Notes: generated by a model from the letters alone, not told the origin. A stretch of 64,000 nt of DNA from Rhizobium sp. (GCA_027533385.1 JAPZUE010000006.1:186001-250000), one strand, 5' to 3'; numbered from the stretch's first letter, positions 18,384 through 28,004 are shown. A program made the numbers and translations.

Positions 18384-19661
18384 ATGAGCAAAGTCAGCGG
18401 AAGCAACGGCGGTGACTCCAAGAATACCCTTTATTGTTCCTTCTGCGGCAAGAGCCAGCACGAGGTCCGCAAGCTGATTGCTGGACCGACGGTGTTCATC
18501 TGCGATGAATGCGTCGAACTCTGCATGGACATCATCCGCGAAGAGAACAAGTCTTCGATGGTCAAGTCTCGCGACGGCGTTCCCACGCCGCAGGACATCA
18601 TCAAGATTCTCGATGAATACGTCATCGGCCAGAAGCAGGCGAAGAAGATCCTGTCGGTGGCCGTGCACAACCACTACAAGCGTCTGTCGCATGCCTCGAA
18701 GGGCGGCGATGTGGAGCTGGCGAAGTCGAACATCATGCTTGTTGGTCCGACCGGCTGCGGCAAGACCTATCTTGCCCAGACGCTGGCCCGCATCATCGAC
18801 GTACCCTTCACCATGGCCGACGCCACGACCCTGACCGAAGCCGGTTACGTCGGTGAAGATGTCGAAAACATCATCCTGAAGCTGCTCCAGGCTGCCGACT
18901 ACAATGTCGAGCGCGCCCAGCGCGGCATCGTCTATATCGACGAAGTCGACAAGATCTCCCGCAAGTCGGACAATCCCTCGATCACCCGCGACGTGTCGGG
19001 CGAGGGCGTCCAGCAGGCGCTTCTGAAGATCATGGAAGGCACGGTCGCTTCGGTTCCGCCGCAGGGCGGTCGCAAGCATCCGCAGCAGGAATTCCTGCAG
19101 GTCGATACGACGAACATCCTGTTCATCTGCGGTGGCGCTTTTGCCGGCCTCGACAAGATCATCTCTGCCCGTGGCGAGAAGACGTCGATCGGCTTCGGTG
19201 CAACCGTGAAGGCAGAAGACGATCGCCGCGTCGGCGAAGTCCTGCGCGAGCTGGAGCCGGAAGATCTGGTGAAGTTCGGCCTCATTCCGGAATTCATCGG
19301 TCGTCTGCCGGTTCTGGCAACGCTCGAGGATCTGGACGAGGATGCCCTGATCCAGATCCTGTCTGAGCCGAAGAACGCGCTCGTCAAGCAGTATCAGCGC
19401 CTGTTTGAGATGGAAGACGTCGAGCTGACCTTCCACGAGGACGCACTGCGCGAGATCGCCCGCAAAGCGATCACCCGCAAGACCGGTGCCCGCGGCCTGC
19501 GCTCGATCATGGAAAAGATCCTGCTCGACACGATGTTCGAGTTGCCGGAACTGGAAGGCGTTCGCGAAGTCGTCATCTCCGACGATGTCGTCAACGGCAA
19601 TTCCCGCCCGCTCTACATCTATGCCGACCGTCAGGAAGAGAAGGCCAACGCTTCGGCCTGA
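18384..19661 (+). CDS. clpX: ATP-dependent Clp protease ATP-binding subunit ClpX
   Basis: This 425-aa unfoldase has an N-terminal zinc-binding domain (Cys18, Cys21, Cys40, Cys43), Walker A GPTGCGKT at about residue 121, Walker [11 protein letters not shown] and the pore loop region (GYVGEDVE). A sensor-2 region with [17 protein letters not shown] lies near the C terminus. It recognises tagged substrates and feeds ClpP. CTGGAAGGATAAAGAC precedes the ATG. The 288-bp gap from clpP holds no other gene. Confidence 0.98.
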   Translation: MSKVSGSNGGDSKNTLYCSFCGKSQHEVRKLIAGPTVFICDECVELCMDIIREENKSSMVKSRDGVPTPQDIIKILDEYVIGQKQAKKILSVAVHNHYKRLSHASKGGDVELAKSNIMLVGPTGCGKTYLAQTLARIIDVPFTMADATTLTEAGYVGEDVENIILKLLQAADYNVERAQRGIVYIDEVDKISRKSDNPSITRDVSGEGVQQALLKIMEGTVASVPPQGGRKHPQQEFLQVDTTNILFICGGAFAGLDKIISARGEKTSIGFGATVKAEDDRRVGEVLRELEPEDLVKFGLIPEFIGRLPVLATLEDLDEDALIQILSEPKNALVKQYQRLFEMEDVELTFHEDALREIARKAITRKTGARGLRSIMEKILLDTMFELPELEGVREVVISDDVVNGNSRPLYIYADRQEEKANASA

Positions 19662-19688
19662 TCAAGGGCGCAGGACTGACCGATTTCG

Positions 19689-19717
19689 AACCCGCCCTCG
19701 TGGCGGGTTCTTTCGTT
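19689..19717 (+). terminator. Intrinsic terminator after clpX
   Basis: AACCCGCC and GGCGGGTT form an 8-bp stem with loop CTCGT, followed by CTTTCGTTTC, 27 nt after the clpX stop. Confidence 0.75.
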
Positions 19718-20102
19718 TCGCATCTGTGGTTATCGACGGAAGAAGACTTTTTTGCTGTCAACTGCTGTTGTCAGGGCTGTCGATTGGGCTAGAACTGGAA
19801 ACGGTATGAACGCCTCTGTGCTGCGTTGCTTTTACCGCGTAACCCGTGTCCCCGATCCCCATGCGAACGACGAGCGCCAACCGGGCGACGAAGTGACGCG
19901 CATGGTTCGCATCAGGTCCGGAAGCTAGTGGTAAAACCGGCAAGATTTGTCATGCTGGTGTCACAGATTCGGCGCCCCACAGGGCGGCAGGCTTGAATTG
20001 ACGACTTCGCTACTCCACTTGTTGGAGGAGCAAGAAATATGCCTGACGCCTCTTTTGGGTCGGCATGGAGTCCCGGTTACGGGACGTTGGAAAGGAAGTG
20101 AA
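19718..20102 (+). other. Upstream regulatory region of lon
   Basis: This 385-bp gap carries no supported gene, although one frame stays open into lon from 19947 without a ribosome site. Two weak promoter-like pairs are visible: TTGTCA-N16-TAGAAC at 19768-19795 and CTTGAA-N17-CCACTT at 19992-20020. The second resembles a heat-shock type. A perfect hairpin GTCCCG/CGGGAC (20070-20085) sits immediately before the lon ribosome-binding site and could affect translation. Confidence 0.4.
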
Positions 20103-22520
20103 ATGACGAATTCGTCTGCAGCAAACGAGGTGAACACCTATCCGGTGCTTCCTCTGCGCGACATCGTGGTATTCCCGCACATGATCGTCCCGCTGTTCGT
20201 CGGCCGTGAAAAGTCCATTCGCGCCCTGGAAGAGGTGATGGGCTCCGACAAGCAGATCATGCTCGCCACGCAGATCAATGCCAGTGACGACGATCCTGCA
20301 CCCAATGCCATTTACGAAGTCGGCACCGTCGCAAACGTCCTGCAGCTCCTGAAGCTGCCCGACGGCACCGTGAAGGTGCTGATCGAAGGCCGCGCCCGCG
20401 CCAAGGTCGAAAGCTATACCGGCCGCGAGGACTATTACGAAGCCAAGGCCCGTATTCTCGCCGAACCGGCAGAGGACGCGGTGGAGATCGAGGCTCTGTC
20501 TCGCTCGGTGGTTTCCGAGTTCGAAAACTACGTCAAGCTGAACAAGAAGATCTCTCCCGAGGTCGTCGGCGCCGCGAGCCAGATCGAGGATTACTCGAAG
20601 CTCGCCGATACCGTTGCCTCGCACCTGTCCATCAAGATCACCGAAAAGCAGGAAATGCTGGAAACGGTGAGCGTCAAGACGCGTCTTGAAAAGGCGCTCG
20701 GCTTCATGGAAGGCGAGATCTCGGTTCTCCAGGTCGAAAAGCGCATCCGCTCGCGCGTCAAGCGCCAGATGGAGAAGACCCAGCGCGAGTATTACCTCAA
20801 CGAACAGATGAAGGCGATCCAGAAGGAACTCGGCGACGGCGAAGACGGCCGTGACGAGATGGCCGAACTGGAAGAGCGCATCGCCAAGACCAAGCTTTCC
20901 AAGGAAGCCAAGGAAAAGGCCGATGCCGAGCTGAAGAAGCTGCGCCACATGAGCCCGATGTCGGCGGAAGCCACCGTCGTGCGCAATTATCTCGACTGGC
21001 TGCTGGGTCTGCCCTGGGGCAAGAAGTCGAAGGTCAAGATCGACCTGAACGCTGCTGAAAAGACCCTCGACGAAGACCATTTCGGCCTCGACAAGGTCAA
21101 GGAGCGCATCGTCGAATATCTCGCCGTCCAGGCGCGTGCGACGAAGCTGAAGGGCCCGATCCTTTGCCTCGTCGGCCCTCCGGGCGTCGGCAAGACCTCG
21201 CTCGCCAAGTCGATCGCCAAGGCGACCGGACGCGAATACGTGCGCATGGCGCTCGGTGGCGTCCGTGACGAAGCCGAGATCCGCGGTCACCGCCGCACCT
21301 ATATCGGCTCGATGCCCGGTAAGATCGTGCAGTCGATGAAGAAGGCCAAGAAGTCCAACCCGCTCTTCCTGCTCGATGAAATCGACAAGATGGGCATGGA
21401 CTTCCGTGGCGATCCGTCTTCGGCTCTGCTCGAGGTGCTGGATCCCGAACAGAACTCGACCTTCATGGACCACTATCTCGAAGTGGAATATGACCTGTCG
21501 AACGTCATGTTCGTCACGACCGCCAACACGCTGAACATCCCGGGTCCGCTGATGGACCGCATGGAGATCATCCGGATCGCCGGCTACACCGAGGATGAGA
21601 AGCTCGAAATCGCCAAGCGGCACCTGATGCCGAAGGCGATCAAGGAACACGCCCTGCGTCCGGAGGAATTCTCCGTATCCGACAAGGCGATCCTGGCGGT
21701 CATCCAGCAGTATACCCGCGAAGCCGGTGTCCGCTCCTTCGAGCGCGAACTGATGAAGCTCGCCCGCAAGGCCGTGACCGAGATCATCAAGGGCAAGGTC
21801 AAGTCGGTCGAAGTGACCGAGAAAAACATTGCCGATTATCTCGGCGTCCCGCGCTTCCGCCATGGCGAAGCCGAGGGCGAGGATCAGGTCGGTGTCGTCA
21901 CCGGTCTCGCCTGGACTGAGGTCGGCGGCGAACTGCTGACGATCGAAGGCGTCATGATGCCCGGCAAGGGCCGCATGACGGTGACCGGCAACCTGAAGGA
22001 CGTGATGAAGGAATCGATTTCTGCGGCGGCATCCTATGTCCGCAGCAGAGCCGTCGATTTCGGCGTAGAGCCGCCGCGCTTCGACAAGTCCGACATTCAC
22101 GTGCATGTGCCGGAAGGTGCAACGCCGAAGGATGGTCCGTCCGCCGGTATTGCCATGGCAACGGCCATCGTCTCGATTATGACCGGCATCCCGGTTTCCA
22201 AGGATGTCGCGATGACGGGCGAAGTCACGCTTCGTGGCCGCGTCCTGCCGATCGGCGGCCTCAAGGAAAAGCTGCTTGCAGCACTCCGTGGTGGCATCAA
22301 GAAGGTTCTGATTCCGGAAGAGAACGCCAAGGACCTGGCGGACATTCCGGACAACGTGAAGAACAACATGGAGATCATTCCTGTGTCCCGCATGGGCGAG
22401 GTGATCCGTCATGCGCTGGTTCGCGTGCCTGAACCGATTGAATGGGACGGAACCGTCGAAACGCCGGCCATCGGCGTTGTCGAAGGGGTCGATGATTCAG
22501 GCGCTACGGTCGCTCACTGA
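20103..22520 (+). CDS. lon: ATP-dependent protease Lon
   Basis: This 805-aa homohexameric AAA+ protease has an N-terminal substrate domain starting [20 protein letters not shown], Walker [10 protein letters not shown] at about residue 359, and a C-terminal Ser-Lys protease domain. The catalytic serine is in KDGPSAGIA (about residue 679) and the lysine in [10 protein letters not shown]. The ATG at 20103 is chosen because GGAAAGGAAGTGAA precedes it and it gives the standard length. In rhizobia Lon degrades regulators of exopolysaccharide and stress functions. Confidence 0.98.
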   Translation: MTNSSAANEVNTYPVLPLRDIVVFPHMIVPLFVGREKSIRALEEVMGSDKQIMLATQINASDDDPAPNAIYEVGTVANVLQLLKLPDGTVKVLIEGRARAKVESYTGREDYYEAKARILAEPAEDAVEIEALSRSVVSEFENYVKLNKKISPEVVGAASQIEDYSKLADTVASHLSIKITEKQEMLETVSVKTRLEKALGFMEGEISVLQVEKRIRSRVKRQMEKTQREYYLNEQMKAIQKELGDGEDGRDEMAELEERIAKTKLSKEAKEKADAELKKLRHMSPMSAEATVVRNYLDWLLGLPWGKKSKVKIDLNAAEKTLDEDHFGLDKVKERIVEYLAVQARATKLKGPILCLVGPPGVGKTSLAKSIAKATGREYVRMALGGVRDEAEIRGHRRTYIGSMPGKIVQSMKKAKKSNPLFLLDEIDKMGMDFRGDPSSALLEVLDPEQNSTFMDHYLEVEYDLSNVMFVTTANTLNIPGPLMDRMEIIRIAGYTEDEKLEIAKRHLMPKAIKEHALRPEEFSVSDKAILAVIQQYTREAGVRSFERELMKLARKAVTEIIKGKVKSVEVTEKNIADYLGVPRFRHGEAEGEDQVGVVTGLAWTEVGGELLTIEGVMMPGKGRMTVTGNLKDVMKESISAAASYVRSRAVDFGVEPPRFDKSDIHVHVPEGATPKDGPSAGIAMATAIVSIMTGIPVSKDVAMTGEVTLRGRVLPIGGLKEKLLAALRGGIKKVLIPEENAKDLADIPDNVKNNMEIIPVSRMGEVIRHALVRVPEPIEWDGTVETPAIGVVEGVDDSGATVAH

Positions 22521-22562
22521 GGCAGTTTTGCCATAAGTGAGCCACAAAGCTCCAAAACCGAC

Positions 22563-22592
22563 AAAAAGGCTGGCATTTTTGCCAGCCTTTTT
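22563..22592 (+). terminator. Intrinsic terminator after lon
   Basis: AAAAAGGCTGGCA and TGCCAGCCTTTTTT form a long A/T-flanked stem with a TTT(T) loop, 42 nt after the lon stop. The A and T tracts on both sides could make it work in both directions. Confidence 0.92.
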
Positions 22593-22726
22593 TGTGAAAA
22601 CTCCCTTAAACGGCTTGTTTTCCGGGGCTTTCGGGTGCTTTTGAGTTGCGAAGGGCAGAAGCAATCGTATTCTCCGCCCGACTTGAACTTTTGAGTCGTT
22701 TCATACCAATCAGAAAGGGTGGAAAC

Positions 22727-23002
22727 ATGAACAAGAACGAACTCGTATCCGCGGTCGCCGAGAAGGCTGGCCTGACCAAGGCTGACGCGGCCTCTGCCGT
22801 CGACGCCGTTTTTGAAACGGTTCAGGCTGAACTGAAGAACGGCGGCGACGTTCGCCTCGCCGGCTTCGGCGCCTTCACCGTTGCCCGTCGCGAAGCCTCC
22901 AAGGGCCGCAACCCGTCCACCGGCGCTGAAGTCGATATCCCGGCTCGCAACGTTCCGAAGTTCACGGCCGGCAAGGGCCTGAAGGACGCTGTCAACAGCT
23001 GA
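22727..23002 (+). CDS. hupB: HU family DNA-binding protein
   Basis: This 91-aa nucleoid protein begins MNKNELVSAVAEKAGLTKAD and has the HU beta-arm signature GFGAFTVARREASKGRNPST followed by PARNVPKFTAGKGLKDAVN. It forms dimers that bend DNA. The AGAAAGGGTGGAAAC leader sets the start. HU directly after lon is a widely conserved arrangement. It has its own terminators on both sides, so it is a monocistronic, presumably highly expressed gene. Confidence 0.97.
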   Translation: MNKNELVSAVAEKAGLTKADAASAVDAVFETVQAELKNGGDVRLAGFGAFTVARREASKGRNPSTGAEVDIPARNVPKFTAGKGLKDAVNS

Positions 23003-23056
23003 TCCGTCGTGACCGTCGCCACCCTTCGGTGCCGATGGTCAGCTGACACCCTGGTT

Positions 23057-23086
23057 AGCCCGGCCTCTGTGCCGGGCTTTCTTTTT
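23057..23086 (+). terminator. Intrinsic terminator after hupB
   Basis: AGCCCGGC and GCCGGGCT form an 8-bp stem with loop CTCTGT, followed by TTCTTTTT, about 55 nt after the hupB stop. Confidence 0.9.
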
Positions 23087-23146
23087 GTCCGTCTTGCGCT
23101 GCAGCATGAGCTGTCATATTTCTGTGAAGCCGGATTGTCCGGCATT

Positions 23147-23296
23147 CGTTCTCAGGGCGGGGTGAAACTCCCCACCGGCGGTAAAGGAGGAAACTCCAAG
23201 CCCGCGAGCGCCTGGCCTTCCTGAAGGGGAGGGGCAGGGTCAGCAGATCCGGTGTGATTCCGGAGCCGACGGTTAAAGTCCGGATGAAAGAGAATG
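23147..23296 (+). ncRNA. FMN riboswitch (RFN element)
   Basis: The conserved RFN blocks are all visible in order: CTCAGGGCGGGGTGAAACTC, CCCACCGGCGGTAAAGGAGG, a variable arm, CAGCAGATCCGGTG, then GATTCCGGAGCCGACGGTTA and AGTCCGGATGAAAGAGAATG. The closing P1 helix pairs TTCTC (23149-23153) with GAGAA (23290-23294). It senses flavin mononucleotide. An intrinsic terminator follows 60 nt later and a riboflavin-transporter-like gene follows that, so high FMN should shut off transporter synthesis by premature termination. Confidence 0.96.
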
Positions 23297-23355
23297 AGGT
23301 CAGGTGGCGCTCTCCCTCCGTGTCGTGCGGATGGCCAAGGCGTTGCTGCGCAGGT

Positions 23356-23380
23356 CCGTGCCCGTCCGGGCGCGGTTTTT
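23356..23380 (+). terminator. Riboswitch expression-platform terminator
   Basis: CCGTGCCCG and CGGGCGCGG pair over 9 bp (one G-T) with a 2-nt loop and are followed directly by TTTTT. It lies between the FMN aptamer and ribN, the expected place for a transcription-attenuation platform. Confidence 0.75.
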
Positions 23381-23404
23381 CGTCGTCCTCATCTGTCCTG
23401 ATTT

Positions 23405-24337
23405 GTGTTGGTCCTTTGGAAAAGGAAACATGACAAGAATCAGAGCTCCGTTTCGCTCTTGCGTTCCCGGGCCTTTCTCGGCGCCGGTTTCATGGTGTTG
23501 GCAGGCGTTGCCTTTGCCGCACTCAACGTCGTCACCCAGTGGCTCTCGATGACGCTCGGCTTTCCGCCAGCGTCAACGGCCTTCTGGCAATATGGCTTCG
23601 CTCTCCTCCTCTCGCTTCCGCTGCTGTTCCGCCTCGGTTTGAAGGCCATGAAGACGGCCTATCCCGTCCGTCACATCCTGCGGGTGCTGCTCGCCGCCTT
23701 CGGCGTCCAGGCCTGGGTGACGGGCCTTGCAACCGTGCCCATCTGGCAGGCGATTGCGCTTGTCATGACCTCGCCCTTCTTCATCATCATCGGCGCACGT
23801 CTTTTTCTCGGGGAGACAGTCGGGCGCGACCGCTGGCTGGCCACGCTGACAGGTTTCGTCGGTGCGATGATCATCCTGCAGCCATGGGCCGACAGCTTCA
23901 CCCTCGCAGCCCTGCTGCCAGTGCTCTCCGCTCTGCTCTGGGGCGGCTCGTCGCTGATCATGAAGAACCTCACCCACTACGAGGCGCCGGAAACGGTGAC
24001 CGTCTGGCTTCTTGTGCTGTTGACGCCGATCAACGCGGGGCTCGCCGTGGCGGGTGGCTTCGTCATGCCCGAAGGTCTGGCGCTCTGGCTGCTTCTGGGC
24101 GCGGGTCTCCTGACAGCCCTTGGCCAATATCTGCTGACGCTCGCCTACAACGCCGCCGACGCAGCCTATGTGCAGCCTTTTGATGACCTGAAGCTGCCGC
24201 TCAACGTCTTCGCCGGCTGGCTGGTCTTCGGTTATGCACCGAGCGGCTATCTCTGGCTGGGCGCGCTTCTGATCCTCGGTGCTTCGCTCTTCCTGATGCT
24301 GCGCGAGGCAGGCAAGGAAGCCTTGCCGACGTCCTGA
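23405..24337 (+). CDS. ribN: RibN-type riboflavin transporter (EamA/DMT family); start codon uncertain
   Basis: This protein of about 310 aa has ten membrane helices in two EamA repeats (AFLGAGFMVLAGVAFAALN at the first; AAFGVQAWVTGLATVPIWQA and AADAAYVQPFDDLKLPLNVF inside). The FMN riboswitch directly upstream identifies it as a RibN-like riboflavin importer. The coordinates use the first in-frame GTG, which has no ribosome-binding site. The only well-placed start is the ATG at 23430 after AAAAGGAAAC, and it is one base out of frame. One lost A just after that ATG would explain this. The gene is either frameshifted at its start, mis-sequenced, or translated from a weak GTG/TTG. Confidence 0.82.
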   Translation: MLVLWKRKHDKNQSSVSLLRSRAFLGAGFMVLAGVAFAALNVVTQWLSMTLGFPPASTAFWQYGFALLLSLPLLFRLGLKAMKTAYPVRHILRVLLAAFGVQAWVTGLATVPIWQAIALVMTSPFFIIIGARLFLGETVGRDRWLATLTGFVGAMIILQPWADSFTLAALLPVLSALLWGGSSLIMKNLTHYEAPETVTVWLLVLLTPINAGLAVAGGFVMPEGLALWLLLGAGLLTALGQYLLTLAYNAADAAYVQPFDDLKLPLNVFAGWLVFGYAPSGYLWLGALLILGASLFLMLREAGKEALPTS

Positions 24338-24354
24338 TCGGATGATTCGTCGGA

Positions 24355-24394
24355 TCGACATCCAACTGTCATCCGACTGTCACCGGACTGGCCC
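24355..24394 (+). promoter_or_regulatory. Tandem Pho box (PhoB binding sites)
   Basis: CTGTCAT (24366-24372), CTGTCAC (24377-24383) and CTGGCCC (24388-24394) follow each other with exact 4-bp spacers, the 11-bp phase of PhoB half-sites (consensus CTGTCAT-N4-CTGTCAT). A weaker fourth unit, TCGACAT, sits in the same phase at 24355-24361. The array ends 41 bp before the ATG of the phytase-like gene. Confidence 0.85.
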
Positions 24395-24435
24395 AAAAAC
24401 CTCCTGTTCCATTTCTGGATACTGGAGGTTTCCCG

Positions 24436-26634
24436 ATGACCCATGGTCTCTCCCGCGTCGCCCTGACGGCGGCGCTCTTTGCATCCGTGGCCCTGCCGGC
24501 CGCTGCCGAACAGGTCTTCAACCGCATTGCCACATTCCCGGTCGCCGCAAACCTGCCGGCTGACAAGGACAAGCTTTCCACCACCTCGGCCGAAATCGTC
24601 ACCGCCTCGGAAGACGGCAATACGCTGATCTATTCCGACAGCCCGCTCGGCGGCATCGGCTTCATCGACATCACCGACGCCAAGGCCCCGAAGGCTGCCG
24701 GCGCGCTGATGATGGACGGCGAACCGACTTCGGTCGCGGTCGCCGGATCCAAGGTCATGGTCGGCGTCAACACGTCGGAAAGCAAGGACAAGCCTTCGGG
24801 CAAGCTCGCCGTCGTCGACATCGCCTCCAAGGCAATCGACGCGACCTGCGATATCGGTGGTCAGCCTGATTCCGTTGCTGTCGCCAAGGACGGCTCTTTC
24901 GTCGCGATCGCCATCGAGAACGAGCGCGACGAAGACGTCAATGACGGCGCCCTGCCGCAGATGCCGGCGGGTGACCTCGTGATCGTGTCGCTGAAGGATG
25001 GCGCTGCCGATTGCGGCTCGATCAAGCGTGTCGCCCTGACCGGTCTCGCCGACGTTGCCCCTGATGATCCGGAGCCGGAATTCGTCGCGATCAACAGCCT
25101 TGGCGAAATCGCCGTGACGCTGCAGGAAAACAACCACATCGCCATCGTCGACGGCAAGACGGGCGAGGTGAAGGCACACTTCTCTGCTGGCACCGTCGAT
25201 CTCACCGGCATCGACACCAAGTCGGACGGTGCTCTGAAGTTCTCCGGCACCAAGGAAGGCGTGCCGCGCGAGCCTGACGCGGTGAAGTGGCTCGGTGACG
25301 ATCGTCTCGTTGTCGCCAATGAAGGCGACTGGAATGGCGGCTCGCGCAGCTTCACCATCTTCGACAAGACCGGCAAGGTCGCCTATGAATCGGGTGCTTC
25401 GCTCGAAATGGCGATCGCCCAGATCGGCCACTTCCCCGACAAGCGCGCCCGCTCCAAGGGTGTCGAGCCGGAAGGCCTGGAAGCTGCCACCTTCGGCGAT
25501 CAGAACTACTTCTTCGTTCTCGCCGAGCGCTCCTCGGTCGCCGCTGTTTACAAGGACACTGGCGCAGAGCCGGAACTCACCCAGCTTCTGCCGTCGGGCG
25601 TCTCGCCGGAAGGCGCTGTCGCGATCCCCTCGCGCAACCTGCTGGTCACCGCCAACGAAGTCGATCTCGGCGAAGATGGCGGCCCGCGTTCGCATGTGAT
25701 GCTTTACGAACTCGCTGAAGGTACGCCCGCCTATCCGATGCTCGAATCCGCCATGGTCGATGGCGCACCGATCGGTTGGGGCGCTCTCTCGGGTCTGGTT
25801 GGCGACGCTGAAAAGGCAGGCCAGCTCTACGCCGTCAATGACAGCTTCTATGCGATGCAGCCGACCATCTACACGATCGATGCGACGCAGAAGCCGGCTG
25901 TCATCATCTCGGCCCTGCCGGTCACCCGCGCCGGTGCCGCTGCCCAGAAGCTCGACCTCGAAGGCATCACGCTGGATGGCAAGGGCGGCTTCTGGCTGGC
26001 CTCCGAAGGCGATGCCGCCAAGCTCGTCGGCCACGGCCTTTACAACGTCGACGCCAAGGGTGAGATCAAGGCCGAGATCGGCTTTCCGGCTGAACTCCTG
26101 GCCGGCCAGGCACGCTTTGGTCTTGAAGGCATCACCTCTGTTGGCACCGGCGACGACATGACGCTGTGGATGGCGGTTCAGCGCGAATGGGGCGATGACG
26201 AGAAGGGCACGGTCAAGCTCCTCTCCTACAACCCCAAGTCCAAGGAATGGGGCGCCGTGCGCTACCCGCTTGAGAAGGCCGGCGAAGGCTGGGTCGGTCT
26301 CTCCGAAATCACCGCCCATGGCGACTACGTCTACATCGTCGAGCGCGACAACCAGGTAGGCGACAATGCCAAGCTGAAGAAGCTCTACCGCGTCGCCATC
26401 GCCGACCTGAAGCCTGCCAAGATTGGCGAGGCACTGCCGACCGTCGTCAAGCAAGAGGTCCATGACTTCATCCCGGATCTCAAGGCCGCCACCAATGGCT
26501 ACGTCGTCGACAAGCTCGAAGGCTTTGCCTTCGACGCCTCGGGCAAGGCTTTCGCCGTGACCGACAATGACGGCGTGGATGATAGCTCCGGTGAGACCCT
26601 GTTCTGGGAAGTGAACCTGCAGGGCACCAACTGA
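24436..26634 (+). CDS. Exported esterase-like activity of phytase family protein
   Basis: This 732-aa protein starts with a clear signal peptide (ALTAALFASVALPAAAEQ) and is periplasmic or secreted. The N-terminal half is built of beta-propeller-like repeats (TSVAVAGSKVMVGVN, PDSVAVAKDGSFVAIAIENE). The C-terminal half fits the Phytase-like domain, with KLDLEGITLDGKGGFWLASE, RFGLEGITSVGTGDDM and DKLEGFAFDASGKAFAVTDN carrying acidic residues likely to bind calcium. Family members are proposed to release phosphate from organic phosphoesters. The Pho box upstream supports induction on phosphate starvation. CTGGAGGTTTCCCG precedes the ATG. Confidence 0.87.
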   Translation: MTHGLSRVALTAALFASVALPAAAEQVFNRIATFPVAANLPADKDKLSTTSAEIVTASEDGNTLIYSDSPLGGIGFIDITDAKAPKAAGALMMDGEPTSVAVAGSKVMVGVNTSESKDKPSGKLAVVDIASKAIDATCDIGGQPDSVAVAKDGSFVAIAIENERDEDVNDGALPQMPAGDLVIVSLKDGAADCGSIKRVALTGLADVAPDDPEPEFVAINSLGEIAVTLQENNHIAIVDGKTGEVKAHFSAGTVDLTGIDTKSDGALKFSGTKEGVPREPDAVKWLGDDRLVVANEGDWNGGSRSFTIFDKTGKVAYESGASLEMAIAQIGHFPDKRARSKGVEPEGLEAATFGDQNYFFVLAERSSVAAVYKDTGAEPELTQLLPSGVSPEGAVAIPSRNLLVTANEVDLGEDGGPRSHVMLYELAEGTPAYPMLESAMVDGAPIGWGALSGLVGDAEKAGQLYAVNDSFYAMQPTIYTIDATQKPAVIISALPVTRAGAAAQKLDLEGITLDGKGGFWLASEGDAAKLVGHGLYNVDAKGEIKAEIGFPAELLAGQARFGLEGITSVGTGDDMTLWMAVQREWGDDEKGTVKLLSYNPKSKEWGAVRYPLEKAGEGWVGLSEITAHGDYVYIVERDNQVGDNAKLKKLYRVAIADLKPAKIGEALPTVVKQEVHDFIPDLKAATNGYVVDKLEGFAFDASGKAFAVTDNDGVDDSSGETLFWEVNLQGTN

Positions 26635-26663
26635 TCGAAAGATCATGCCACCTGAAACAACAG

Positions 26664-26693
26664 AGGCCGGGTGATCGCTCACCCGGCCTTTTT
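26664..26693 (+). terminator. Intrinsic terminator after the phytase-like gene
   Basis: AGGCCGGGTGA and TCACCCGGCCT form a perfect 11-bp stem with loop TCGC, followed by TTTT, 29 nt after the stop. Confidence 0.93.
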
Positions 26694-26712
26694 CATTGAA
26701 CGCTGTAGCGTC

Positions 26713-27699
26713 TTACCAGCGATGATGGACATGCGGCGCGATCAGCCGCTCATAGACCTCGCGCGATGCCGCCATGACATCGGCGGAGAGCGCGGCCAGA
26801 TTGGACGCCGCAGCGTTTGCCTTGGCCTGCTCGCCATTGCGGGCGCCGGGGATGACCACCGTGACGGCCTCGTGCATCAGGATCCAGCGCAGCGCGAACT
26901 GCGCCATGGAGGCCCCTTCCGGCACAAGCTTGCGCACTTCCTCGACTGCCGCGAGCCCCGTCTCGAAGGGAACGCCTGCAAAGGTCTCGCCGACATCGAA
27001 GGCCTCGCCATTGCGGTTGAAGTTGCGATGGTCTTCGGCTGCAAACTGCGTGGCTGCGGTGATCTTGCCGGAGAGGAGGCCGCTTGCCAGCGGTACGCGC
27101 GCGATGACCGCCACATTGCGGCGCTTGGCTTCCTGGAAGAACAGGCCGGCGGGGCGCTGGCGGAACATGTTGAAGATGATCTGCACCGAGACGACACCCG
27201 GATATTCGATCGCCTTCAGCGCTTCCTCGACCTTTTCGACCGACACACCGTAATGCTTGATCTTGCCGGCCTTGCGGATGTCTTCCAGCCCCTCGAACAT
27301 CTCCTGGCGATAATAAACGTCGGTCGGCGGGCAGTGCAGCTGCACCAGATCGAGGCTGTCGATTTCGAGGTTCTTCAGTGAGCGGTCGATGAAAGCCTCG
27401 ATATTGGCCTTGGTGTAACTATCCGCCACATGCGGGTTGAGCCTCCGACCGGCCTTGGAGGCCACCATCGGCCGCTTGCCGCCGCGCGCCTTCAGCACCT
27501 CGGCAATGATCTTTTCCGACCGACCGTCGCCATAAACGTCAGCGGTATCGATGAAGGTCATGCCGGCATCGAGGGCCGCGTTGAGCGCTGCCCGGCCGTC
27601 TGCCTCGGAGACTTCGCCCCAGGATCCGCCGATCTGCCAGGCGCCGAAGCCGATATCGCTGACGGTGAATTCCGTCCGGCCGAAGGAATGTTCTCGCAT
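26713..27699 (-). CDS. Aldo/keto reductase
   Basis: This 328-aa NAD(P)H-dependent oxidoreductase has the (beta/alpha)8 fold. The catalytic tetrad is visible as Asp and Tyr in FIDTADVYGDGRSE, Lys in MVASKAGRR and His in DLVQLHCPP. The cofactor-binding C-terminal part includes VVIPGARNGEQAKAN. It resembles the YajO/YhdN-like AKR branch; the substrate is unknown. The ATG at 27699 gives the natural N terminus MREHSFGRTEFTVSDIGFG; an in-frame TTG farther up is unlikely. It converges with the phytase-like gene. Confidence 0.9.
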   Translation of the reverse strand: MREHSFGRTEFTVSDIGFGAWQIGGSWGEVSEADGRAALNAALDAGMTFIDTADVYGDGRSEKIIAEVLKARGGKRPMVASKAGRRLNPHVADSYTKANIEAFIDRSLKNLEIDSLDLVQLHCPPTDVYYRQEMFEGLEDIRKAGKIKHYGVSVEKVEEALKAIEYPGVVSVQIIFNMFRQRPAGLFFQEAKRRNVAVIARVPLASGLLSGKITAATQFAAEDHRNFNRNGEAFDVGETFAGVPFETGLAAVEEVRKLVPEGASMAQFALRWILMHEAVTVVIPGARNGEQAKANAAASNLAALSADVMAASREVYERLIAPHVHHRW

Positions 27700-27839
27700 C
27701 GTGATGTCTCTCCCGTGATTGCGGTTTCGAGCTAGCAAGTGGGGCAGGGGGTGGCAAGCTTCAACCGCTCTGATCGCTTCAAGTGATCCACTGTCCCGGT
27801 CGATGCGAAATGGGAGGTGAAATCAGCCGAGAACCTCGC

Positions 27840-28004
27840 ATGCCCAAAATGATCCGCAAGGGCGATCTGCCCCAGAAGACCTGTCCCGTCTGCCGCAAAC
27901 CCTTCACCTGGCGCAAGAAATGGGAGCGGGACTGGGAGAATGTGATCTACTGCTCGGAGCGCTGCCGCCGGACCGGCAAAACCGGAAGCGCCGGGAAGCC
28001 GTAG
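27840..28004 (+). CDS. DUF2256 zinc-ribbon-like small protein
   Basis: This 54-aa basic protein has two CxxC-type pairs, [16 protein letters not shown] and [10 protein letters not shown], typical of DUF2256, a family of small putative zinc proteins of unknown role. The start [12 protein letters not shown] matches the family; an in-frame ATG at 27810 would add ten residues and lies beside GGGAGG. It ends 32 bp before the MFS gene and may be co-transcribed with it. Confidence 0.8.
   Translation: MPKMIRKGDLPQKTCPVCRKPFTWRKKWERDWENVIYCSERCRRTGKTGSAGKP

Noticed and set aside
19947..20102. N-terminal extension of lon by 52 codons
   Set aside because: The frame is open, but the strong ribosome site and the universal Lon N terminus place the start at 20103.
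20010..22412. An 800-codon open frame opposite lon, and similar long minus-strand frames opposite dnaE (59840-62986), the phytase-like gene (24247-26682) and the channel gene (32940-35090)
   Set aside because: All are mirror frames of well-supported genes, with His/Asp/Gly/Arg-rich low-information translations and no ribosome sites.
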